From PVC group bacterium (lineage in GTDB: Bacteria > Verrucomicrobiota > Kiritimatiellia > SS1-B-03-39 > UBA6053): 5,464 nucleotides of DNA. Positions 1 through 5,374 of this stretch are shown one piece after another. Location of the stretch: assembly GCA_003565035.1 (NCBI GenBank), contig PXDP01000321.1:1-5464 (forward strand), given 5' to 3'. The notes under the pieces are model-generated. The model was not told the origin of the DNA and made no database searches. It worked only from the letters and a program-made list of their open reading frames with translations. Made by a program: the position numbers and the translations under genes. Every line of letters begins with the position of its first letter. The stretch's first letter is position 1.

Positions 1-2
1 GC

Positions 3-974
3 CACTACACCGGCATTCTGCTGCTGCACGCCATGGCCCGCAACGCCTTGCGGGGCGGAAGCCCGGGGCTGGATGAGGTTCAGGCTCTGCTCGGTCCCTT
101 TGTGGCCGGGGAGAAGGCGTTCAACTGCAATTTCCCCAATTACCGCTGCGGCGGTAACGCCACCGCCTACCTCCTGCACGAAGGCCGGCTGCCGGAGGCC
201 GCCGAAGCCGCCCGCCACTATGCAGAGGAGATCCTGAACGACGCACCGCGGGACAGCAACGATATCCTTTGTTACCCTCATAACCCCGCCCAGCATAAAA
301 TATGGATCGATGTCGCCTTCGCCGTCTCACCCTTCCTGCTCTACTCCGGACGGGCGCTCTGCGAGAATCGTTACGTGGAGGAGGGGGTTCAGCAGACCGT
401 GAAGATGGTCCGGCTGCTACGGGACCCGGAGAATGGACTCCTCAATCAGGCGATCAACATCCGCGGCCCCGGCCACCGGTCACAGGACCATTGGAGCCGC
501 GGCAACGGATGGGGCATTTTTGCGCTGGCAGAGTTGGTTCAGGGTCTTCCGGACAGTCATTCCCGCCGCGCGGAAACCGAACAGCTCTTCCTTGAACTGC
601 TGGAGGCCTGTCTGGCGTTCCAGGATGAAGACGGCATGTGGCATCAGGAAATCACCCGCATGGACTCCTATGTGGAGACCAGCGGCACCGGACTCATCCT
701 CTACGCCCTGGGCGTGGGGCTGGAGCGGGGACTGGTACCGGAGACGCACCGCGCCGCCTTTATAAAGGGATTGCGCGGCTTTCTGAGCTACATCGCCCTC
801 GACGGCTCGGTGCACCATACCTGCGTCGGCTGCCTTTGCCCAGGGGAGGGTACCCTCGAGGACTATATGGCCCACCCCCACCGCGTCAACGATGCCCACA
901 GCTTCGGTCCCATGGTTCTTGCCTTTGACCAGGCTGTACGCCTGGGGTTTTCCGAAATTGACCCCACCCCCTGA
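3..974 (+). CDS. GH88/GH105-type unsaturated uronyl (rhamnogalacturonyl) hydrolase, 5'-truncated by window edge
   Basis: This gene probably encodes a glycoside hydrolase of the GH88/GH105 (YteR/RhiN-like) type. Such enzymes remove the 4,5-unsaturated uronic acid from the non-reducing end of lyase-generated oligosaccharides by hydrating the double bond. The reading frame is open to the left edge (HYTGILLLHA precedes the first visible Met at 33), so the true N-terminus lies outside and any signal peptide cannot be judged. Counting from the Met at 33, WIDVAF (D93) matches the region of the catalytic Asp. HWSRGNGW (153-160) is the hallmark family motif. MWHQEI (202-207) followed by SYVETSGTG (212-220) is the usual Trp-His and Glu-Thr-Ser helix pair, and NDAHSFGP (286-293) is the conserved C-terminal signature. 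The 324 visible codons (323 residues plus stop) are close to a whole (alpha/alpha)6-barrel domain, so probably only some tens of residues are missing. The stop is 14 nt from the next gene. GH88 and GH105 cannot be told apart with certainty here, so the exact substrate is open. Confidence 0.85.
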   Translation, partial: HYTGILLLHAMARNALRGGSPGLDEVQALLGPFVAGEKAFNCNFPNYRCGGNATAYLLHEGRLPEAAEAARHYAEEILNDAPRDSNDILCYPHNPAQHKIWIDVAFAVSPFLLYSGRALCENRYVEEGVQQTVKMVRLLRDPENGLLNQAINIRGPGHRSQDHWSRGNGWGIFALAELVQGLPDSHSRRAETEQLFLELLEACLAFQDEDGMWHQEITRMDSYVETSGTGLILYALGVGLERGLVPETHRAAFIKGLRGFLSYIALDGSVHHTCVGCLCPGEGTLEDYMAHPHRVNDAHSFGPMVLAFDQAVRLGFSEIDPTP

Positions 975-979
975 AAGGA
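974..979 (+). promoter_or_regulatory. Ribosome binding site for the RraA-like gene
   Basis: AAAGGA sits nine nucleotides before the ATG at 989 and begins on the last base of the upstream stop codon. It supports 989 as the start. A second ATG follows immediately at 992, so the protein may begin one residue later. Confidence 0.55.
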
Positions 980-988
980 CCCTGAACC

Positions 989-1699
989 ATGATGAAACTT
1001 GAAGACCTCGAAAACGACCGGGAAATCAACGCGCATTCCGCGCTGCCGGTTGCCGCGCAGGGGATTTGCGACCGCTATGAGGCAATCTTCACGGCCGCCG
1101 TGAACGACGCCCTGCGCGAGCGCAAGCTGCTCAATCAGACCCTGCCCAACGGCATTATGCCCCTGCGCGACAATATGAAGGCGGCGGGCTTCGCGTTCAC
1201 CATCAAGGGCGCGAAAAACCTGACCCTCAAGAACGAGATGGCGGAACGGGCCAAAATGCTCGACGCGATCACGGAGAATTCCTTTGTTGTCTGGGACACC
1301 TCGCTGGACCGCGAATCGGCCCACTGGGGCGAGTGCATGACCATGGCCGCGCAGCGCAAGCAGTGCCGCGGCGCGGCGGTGGACGGCGGCGTGCGCGACA
1401 CCGACCGGGTGCTGGAACTGGGCTTTCCACTTTGGATTCGCTACCGCAGCTCCAACGGCATGCTCGGACGCTTCCGGATCAGCGGCTGGCAGACCCCCAT
1501 TCTCATGGGCAATGTCGTCGTCAATCCCGGCGACCTGATTTTCGCCGACATTGACGGAGCCCTCTGCGTGCCGCGCGAAGTCTGCGTGCCCGTGCTGGAG
1601 CGCGCCGAGGAAATCGCCAACGGCGAATCCGAGCTGAAGAGCTGGATCAACCAGGGCATGTCCGCCGTCGAAATCGTCGCCCGCGGCGGGTATTTTTAA
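989..1699 (+). CDS. RraA family protein (HMG-aldolase / oxaloacetate decarboxylase-like fold)
   Basis: This is a 236-residue member of the RraA / 4-hydroxy-4-methyl-2-oxoglutarate aldolase superfamily. Catalytic members are Mg-dependent C-C lyases acting on 2-oxo acids in the cytoplasm; others are regulatory. Visible signatures are VNDAL (38-42, the usual 'sDAL' start of the domain), WGECMTMAAQ (113-122), GAAVDGGVRDT (128-138), and VVNPGDLIFADIDGALCVP (177-195), the family's closing PGD..aD.dG..vvP motif. R136 and D137 match the substrate-binding Arg and metal-binding Asp of catalytic HMG aldolases. Keeping them argues for an enzyme rather than an RNase E inhibitor such as E. coli RraA. The protein is longer than E. 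coli RraA (about 160 residues), with an N-terminal extension of roughly 35 residues and an unusual stretch around 151-170. Its place between a uronyl hydrolase and uronate dehydrogenases suggests a sugar-acid-derived substrate, but this is inference. Family membership is secure; substrate is unknown. Confidence 0.85.
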   Translation: MMKLEDLENDREINAHSALPVAAQGICDRYEAIFTAAVNDALRERKLLNQTLPNGIMPLRDNMKAAGFAFTIKGAKNLTLKNEMAERAKMLDAITENSFVVWDTSLDRESAHWGECMTMAAQRKQCRGAAVDGGVRDTDRVLELGFPLWIRYRSSNGMLGRFRISGWQTPILMGNVVVNPGDLIFADIDGALCVPREVCVPVLERAEEIANGESELKSWINQGMSAVEIVARGGYF

Positions 1700-1702
1700 C
1701 CT

Positions 1703-1716
1703 CTGACCCTCTGACC
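1703..1716 (+). repeat. CTGACC direct repeat pair, left flank of the hairpin
   Basis: CTGACC occurs at 1703-1708 and 1711-1716 as part of a tandem 8-mer CTCTGACC (1701-1708 and 1709-1716), just after the RraA-like stop codon. The second copy continues as CTGACCTCTTATGC (1711-1724). That is nearly identical to CTGACCTCATTATGC at 1832-1846, which contains the start codon of the next gene. Confidence 0.7.
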
Positions 1717-1731
1717 TCTTATGCCAGACCC

Positions 1732-1810
1732 TTCTTAATCGTAATCCTAATCGTATTCGTAATCGGATAATCCTTTCGATTACGATTACGAGCACGATTA
1801 CGATTACGAG
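1732..1810. repeat. Large imperfect inverted repeat built of GATTAC / TAATCG hexamers
   Basis: The arms 1732-1765 and 1777-1810 are 34 nt each. They are reverse-complementary at 28 of 34 positions, with an 11-nt loop at 1766-1776. The left arm is five hexamers of the TAATCG type (1736-1765; variants TAATCC and TATTCG). The right arm is GATTAC, GATTAC, GAGCAC, GATTAC, GATTAC (1778-1807) followed by GAG. The loop carries another TAATCC. The patch is much AT-richer than the surrounding genes. It has no T-tract after the right arm, so it does not look like a standard intrinsic terminator. A role as repetitive extragenic element, transcript-end stabiliser or protein-binding site is possible but unproven. 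No ORF through it is credible. Confidence 0.85.
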
Positions 1811-1817
1811 CCACCTT

Positions 1818-1837
1818 CTGACCTCTAACCCCTGACC
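1818..1837 (+). repeat. CTGACCT-type heptamer repeats, right flank of the hairpin
   Basis: Three heptamer-spaced units are visible: CTGACC at 1818, CTAACC at 1825 and CTGACC at 1832. They run up to the start codon of the SDR gene at 1843. With the pair at 1703-1716 they bracket the hexamer hairpin. The pyrimidine-rich run fills the position where a Shine-Dalgarno sequence would normally be, and none is seen there. Confidence 0.7.
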
Positions 1838-1842
1838 TCATT

Positions 1843-2565
1843 ATGCAAAACCTCAAAGACAAACACATTCTCATTCTCGGAGCCGCCGGCGGATTTGGCC
1901 GCGCGGTCGTGGAAAAAATCGCGCCGTCCGGCGCCCGGCTGACGCTGGGAGATCTGGACACCGCCGCCCTGGAACCTGTCGCCGCCCGCGCGGCGGAGCT
2001 GGGAGCCCCGGACGTGAAAACCGGAACCCTCAACGTGACCGACGAGTCGGACGTCGCCGCATTTTTCGAGCAGGTGAAAGCGGGCGGACATCCTGCCGAC
2101 ATGCTGCTTTATCTGCCGGGCATGTCGATCGCCTCGCCGGTGACCGCCATGGCGGAGGCCGACTACGACCGCATCGTGGATGTGAACCTCAAGGGCCTTT
2201 TCCTGGCCGCGAAATATTTCCTGCCGCTTACGGTGCCGGAGCGCAATCCGCTTTTCGCCTTCATCAGTTCGCAGGCGGCCACCCGGGCCAATCCCAACGC
2301 GCCGGTGTACTGCGCGGCCAAGGCGGCGGTGTCCATGTTCGGTCAGGGGCTCGCCCTGCAGGCCATGCAGAACAACGTTCGCGTCACCGCCTTCAAACCC
2401 GGTCCGGTGGACACGCAGGGCTTCTGGGGCAACCGTCCGGTTCCCCGCGAAAAATTCCTCCAGGCCGCGGATGTGGCCGAGGTGATCGCCTTCACCCTTT
2501 CGCTTCCCCCGCATGTGGTGATGCACGAGGTGAGCTTCGAGTCCTTTGACTTTTTCAAGAAATAA
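1843..2565 (+). CDS. SDR family NAD(P)-dependent oxidoreductase
   Basis: This is a 240-residue classical-length short-chain dehydrogenase, a cytoplasmic enzyme that interconverts an alcohol and a ketone with a nicotinamide cofactor. GAAGGFG (13-19) is the N-terminal dinucleotide-binding glycine motif. D37, at the end of strand beta2 (GDLD), favours NAD(H) over NADP(H). N115 (VDVNLKG), S143 (FISSQ), Y156 and K160 (YCAAK) form the catalytic tetrad with the normal 13-residue Ser-Tyr spacing. PGPVDT (186-191) is the usual post-catalytic loop. The NNAG motif after beta4 is replaced: DMLLYLPG (86-93) has Y-L-P-G there. The start at 1843 matches the family N-terminus, but there is no Shine-Dalgarno sequence before it, only CTGACC repeats. 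It lies 18 nt upstream of kduD, itself an SDR, but the two sequences are clearly divergent, so this is not a recent tandem duplication. The likely substrate is a sugar acid or polyol, inferred from neighbours only. Confidence 0.88.
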   Translation: MQNLKDKHILILGAAGGFGRAVVEKIAPSGARLTLGDLDTAALEPVAARAAELGAPDVKTGTLNVTDESDVAAFFEQVKAGGHPADMLLYLPGMSIASPVTAMAEADYDRIVDVNLKGLFLAAKYFLPLTVPERNPLFAFISSQAATRANPNAPVYCAAKAAVSMFGQGLALQAMQNNVRVTAFKPGPVDTQGFWGNRPVPREKFLQAADVAEVIAFTLSLPPHVVMHEVSFESFDFFKK

Positions 2566-2574
2566 CATCCCATC

Positions 2575-2578
2575 GGAG
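2575..2578 (+). promoter_or_regulatory. Ribosome binding site for kduD
   Basis: GGAG lies five nucleotides before the ATG at 2584, within the 18-nt spacer. It supports that start, which gives the normal KduD N-terminus. Confidence 0.5.
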
Positions 2579-2583
2579 ACGAC

Positions 2584-3354
2584 ATGAGCATACTGCAAGC
2601 ATTTGATTTAAGCGGGAAAACCGCGCTGGTGACCGGCTGCAAGCGCGGCATCGGCAAGGCCATGGCCCTGGGCCTGGCGGAGGCCGGCGCCGACATCATC
2701 GGCGTGAGCGCGTCCCTGGAATCCGACGGCGGCGCCGTCGGCCGCGAGGTCGCCGCCCTCGGACGGACGTTCACCGGCTATGCCTGTGATTTTTCCGACC
2801 GCACGGCCCTGTACGGTTTCATCGAAGCGGTGAAGGCCGCGCATCCGCGCATCGACATCCTCGTGAACAACGCCGGGACCATCCTGCGCAAACCCGCCGC
2901 CGAGCATCCTGACGAATACTGGGACAAGGTGATGGAGGTGAATCTGTCCGCGCAGTTCATTCTCAGCCGCGAGATTGGCAAAGAGATGGTGGCCCGCAAA
3001 GCCGGGAAGATCATCTTCACCGCCAGTCTGCTCACCTACCAGGGCGGGATCACCGTTCCCGGCTACGCCGCCAGCAAGGGCGGCATCGGGCAACTGGTGA
3101 TGGCGCTGGCCAACGAGTGGGCGGGGCAGGGGGTGAATGTCAACGGCATCGCCCCGGGATACATTGCCACCGACAACACGCAGGCGCTGCAGGATGATCC
3201 GGAGCGCAGCAAAGCCATTCTCGGCCGCATTCCTGCCGGACGGTGGGGCACCCCGGAGGACTTCAAGGGGGTCACGGTGTTTCTGGCCTCCGAGGCCTCT
3301 TCCTATGTCAACGGAGCCGTCTACCTCGTGGACGGGGGATGGATGGGACGATGA
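2584..3354 (+). CDS. kduD: KduD: 2-deoxy-D-gluconate 3-dehydrogenase / 2-dehydro-3-deoxy-D-gluconate 5-dehydrogenase
   Basis: KduD reduces 2,5-diketo-3-deoxygluconate (DKII) to 2-keto-3-deoxygluconate in the breakdown of pectin and other uronic-acid polysaccharides. The 256-residue product is close to the length of E. coli KduD and resembles it along its whole length. Segments include FDLSGKTALVTGC (7-19), the cofactor motif TGCKRGIG (17-24), DILVNNAG (91-98), N120, and the catalytic S148, Y161 and K165 in VPGYAASKGG. The C-terminal signatures are very KduD-like: INVN/VNVN-GIAPGYIAT (184-196), DNTQAL (197-202), RIPAGRWG (215-222) and YVNGAVYLVDGGW (241-253). The stop codon overlaps the next ATG (ATGA), indicating translational coupling. 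The isomerase partner KduI, KDG kinase and KDPG aldolase are not in the window. In some genomes annotators name such genes gluconate 5-dehydrogenase, but the C-terminal pattern favours KduD. Confidence 0.93.
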   Translation: MSILQAFDLSGKTALVTGCKRGIGKAMALGLAEAGADIIGVSASLESDGGAVGREVAALGRTFTGYACDFSDRTALYGFIEAVKAAHPRIDILVNNAGTILRKPAAEHPDEYWDKVMEVNLSAQFILSREIGKEMVARKAGKIIFTASLLTYQGGITVPGYAASKGGIGQLVMALANEWAGQGVNVNGIAPGYIATDNTQALQDDPERSKAILGRIPAGRWGTPEDFKGVTVFLASEASSYVNGAVYLVDGGWMGR

Positions 3355-4370
3355 AGGCGAGTTACTACGAAGGAAACCGGGTTCTGAGCGTGAAAGAAAC
3401 CGCCCGTCCGGAGCCGGGACCCGGCGAGGTGCTGCTGGATGTCGCGTATTGCGGCATTTGCGGCACGGATGTGCATATCTACCACGGGGCGATGGATCAG
3501 CGGGTGGCCATGCCCCAGACCATCGGCCACGAGGCCTCCGGGGTTGTGGCCGGGGTCGGTCCCGGGGTCACCGAATGGAAAGCCGGCGACAAGGTGGTGG
3601 TGCGTCCGCTGGACAACCGCGGGGAAACCGCGGCGGACCGAGGCCACAGCCACGTGTGCGCCAAACTGAAATTCATCGGCATCGATTCGCCGGGCGGGTT
3701 CCAGGAGTCCTGGATCGTCCCCGCCTTCACGCTGCACAAAGCGCCGGAGGGGCTGGATCTGAAAACCGCCGCGCTTGCGGAGCCGCTGGCGGTGGCCTGC
3801 CACGATGTGCGCATGGGTGAGGTCACGGAGGGCGAACTCGCGGTGGTCATCGGCGGCGGTCCCATCGGCATGCTCGTGGCCATGGTCGCGCAGGCGGCCG
3901 GGGCTCGGGTGATTCTCTCCGAAGTCAATCCAAGCCGCCTCGCCTTTGCGCGGGACATCGGCATCGAGGCTGTTAACCCGCTGGAAACCGATCTGCCCGC
4001 GCTATGCCGTGAAAAAAGCGGCGGCAGCGGCGCGGACATCGTCTTCGAAGTCTCCGGCGCCAAGGCGGCGGCGCTGGGCATGACCGATCTGCTGGCGATC
4101 CGCGGGCGCATCGTGGTCGTGGCCATTTACCCCAAGCCGGTCGAACTCAATCTCTTCCATTTCTTCTGGAAGGAGCTGAAACTGATCGGCGCCCGCGTGT
4201 ACGAACCGGCGGATTACGAACAGGCACTTGAACTCATGGCGGCCAGGATCCTGCCGCTGGAGAAGATGATTTCGGCGGTCTATCCGCTGGAGCGCATCGC
4301 CGAGGCCTTCGCCGCCCTGGATGCGAATCCCGAAGGCATGAAAACCCTTATCCAGTGTGGAGGCAAATGA
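3351..4370 (+). CDS. Zinc-type alcohol dehydrogenase of the MDR superfamily (threonine/sorbitol dehydrogenase-like)
   Basis: This 339-residue medium-chain dehydrogenase probably oxidises a secondary alcohol of a sugar, polyol or sugar acid with NAD. The ATG at 3351 was chosen because it starts the family N-terminus (MKASYYEGNRVL) and overlaps the kduD stop as ATGA. An upstream ATG at 3243 in the same frame would add 36 residues read from inside kduD and is rejected. Catalytic zinc ligands are present: C37 in CGICGTD (34-40), H60 and E61 in GHE, and E145 in AEPLAV. The Rossmann motif is GGGPIG (168-173), with E191 ending beta2 and favouring NAD(H). The structural-zinc lobe is eroded. Where the family usually has C-x2-C-x2-C-x7-C, this protein has N89, E92, A95 and C103, though the following LKFIGIDSPGGF (106-117) is normal. 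The closest relatives by eye are 'zinc-binding dehydrogenases' next to uronate genes. The substrate is unknown. Confidence 0.88.
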   Translation: MKASYYEGNRVLSVKETARPEPGPGEVLLDVAYCGICGTDVHIYHGAMDQRVAMPQTIGHEASGVVAGVGPGVTEWKAGDKVVVRPLDNRGETAADRGHSHVCAKLKFIGIDSPGGFQESWIVPAFTLHKAPEGLDLKTAALAEPLAVACHDVRMGEVTEGELAVVIGGGPIGMLVAMVAQAAGARVILSEVNPSRLAFARDIGIEAVNPLETDLPALCREKSGGSGADIVFEVSGAKAAALGMTDLLAIRGRIVVVAIYPKPVELNLFHFFWKELKLIGARVYEPADYEQALELMAARILPLEKMISAVYPLERIAEAFAALDANPEGMKTLIQCGGK

Positions 4371-4377
4371 AATCCCT

Positions 4378-5361
4378 ATGAAACCCAAAATTCTTTTCGC
4401 CTGCAAAATCGCCGATCCCTCCGCCCGCGCCCGGCTGGAAGCGGTTTGCGATCTCACCGAGGCCGAAACGGCCGACCCCGCGGAACTCGCGCGGCACGTT
4501 CCGGCCTTTGACGGAATCATCGTTCCCTTCACCTCGGAGCCGCTAATCACCCGGGAGGTGATGGATGCCGCGCCGAATCTGCGCCTGGTCGGCACCACCT
4601 ACGGCGGGGTGCGGCAGAATGTCGATGATCTGTACGCCCTGGAGAAAGGACTCACGGTGATCCACACCGGCGCGTCGCGGGTCCGGCCCATGGCCGAATA
4701 CACGCTGGCGCTGATCCTGTCCTCGCTGATGCAGACCCACAATTATCATCACTACATGCGGGGCGAGGATCCGTGGCCCCGAACCCGCTTTCCGCGCACG
4801 CGGATGCTGCGCGGACGTTCGGCGGGCGTGATCGGTTATGGCCGGATCGGCCAGGGGATTGTGGAGATGCTCCGCAGCTTCACCGACGACCTCTCGGTGC
4901 AGTCCAATCATCTCACGGAGGCCGAGGCCGGTGCCGCCGGGCTGAAGAAACGGGAGCTGGATGACATCTTCCGCGCGTGCGAGGTCATTGTGCTGGCCGG
5001 CGGCTACTATCCCGCCACCCATCACATGATCCGGCGCAGGCATTTCGATCTCATGCGGGAAGATGCGCTGTTTGTGAACATCGCCCGCGGCAAGATGGTC
5101 CACGAAGCCGAGATGGCCGCCGCCGTGCGGGAGCGTCCCATCTATCTGGCGCTCGATGTTTTCGAGGAGGAGCCCCTGCCGTCCGACAATCCGCTGCGGG
5201 AAAGCGACCGGGTGCTCATGACCCCGCACCGCGCCAACAATCCCATCGAGTTTGAACAGCGTTGGCAGACCCTCGCCGATGAAATCGAGGCCTTCTGCGC
5301 CGGGCAAACCCCGGAATCCGCGCTGACCCCCGAACGCGCGGCGGTGATGAGCGAATCGTGA
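4378..5361 (+). CDS. D-isomer-specific 2-hydroxyacid dehydrogenase
   Basis: This 327-residue protein belongs to the 2-hydroxyacid dehydrogenase family (phosphoglycerate, glyoxylate/hydroxypyruvate and D-lactate dehydrogenase relatives), which interconverts 2-oxo acids and D-2-hydroxyacids. Landmarks are PNLRLVGTTYGGV (66-78), RPMAEYTLAL (103-112), the cofactor motif GYGRIG (153-158), and the catalytic triad R237 (NIARG), E265 (DVFEEEP) and H284 (TPHRANN). Strand beta2 (LSVQSNH, 172-178) lacks the Asp/Glu that normally selects NAD(H), so NADP(H) use is possible. The ATG at 4378, 7 nt past the preceding stop, gives a standard N-terminus (MKPKILFACK). GGAGG at 4359-4363 lies 14 nt away, longer than usual. 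A GTG at 4357 would add seven residues, overlap the upstream gene and have no better ribosome site. In this operon the enzyme could reduce a keto-aldonate or a pyruvate-type product such as tartronate semialdehyde or hydroxypyruvate. This is inference. Confidence 0.9.
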   Translation: MKPKILFACKIADPSARARLEAVCDLTEAETADPAELARHVPAFDGIIVPFTSEPLITREVMDAAPNLRLVGTTYGGVRQNVDDLYALEKGLTVIHTGASRVRPMAEYTLALILSSLMQTHNYHHYMRGEDPWPRTRFPRTRMLRGRSAGVIGYGRIGQGIVEMLRSFTDDLSVQSNHLTEAEAGAAGLKKRELDDIFRACEVIVLAGGYYPATHHMIRRRHFDLMREDALFVNIARGKMVHEAEMAAAVRERPIYLALDVFEEEPLPSDNPLRESDRVLMTPHRANNPIEFEQRWQTLADEIEAFCAGQTPESALTPERAAVMSES

Positions 5362-5374
5362 GGCCGAATCCATT

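Noticed and set aside
1721..1738. Short leader peptide starting at ATG 1721
   Set aside because: It encodes only five residues (MPDPS) before a stop and arises from the repeated CTTATGC context; nothing suggests translation.
1766..1771. GATAAT as a -10 promoter box in the spacer
   Set aside because: It lies in the loop of the hexamer repeat, and the region about 17 nt upstream (AATCCT) has no resemblance to a -35 box; the match is expected from the TAATCC repeat itself.
863..1795. 310-codon open frame on the minus strand
   Set aside because: It lies antisense to the RraA-like gene and the end of the hydrolase, begins inside the hexamer repeat, shows no recognisable motif, and is the usual antisense shadow of GC-rich coding sequence.
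1732..1810. Intrinsic transcription terminator after the RraA-like gene
   Set aside because: The hairpin is very long, AT-rich and imperfect, and is followed by CCACCTTCTGACC rather than a run of T, so standard terminator criteria are not met.
1732..1810. CRISPR array
   Set aside because: The repeat units are six nucleotides with no spacers and no cas genes are nearby.
1825..2598. 257-codon open frame on the minus strand
   Set aside because: It is antisense to the clearly assigned SDR gene and its His/Arg/Gly-rich composition is typical of a shadow frame.
3243..3350. Upstream in-frame start for the MDR dehydrogenase
   Set aside because: The extra 36 residues would be read from within kduD in another frame and resemble no dehydrogenase N-terminus; the ATG at 3351 fits the family and the ATGA overlap.
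1843..3354. The two adjacent SDR genes as a recent tandem duplication
   Set aside because: Their motifs differ (YLPG versus NNAG, different C-termini and cofactor loops) and similarity is limited to general SDR features.
4543..5373. 276-codon open frame on the minus strand
   Set aside because: It is antisense to the 2-hydroxyacid dehydrogenase, whose catalytic motifs are all intact; no conserved motif is seen in the minus-strand frame.
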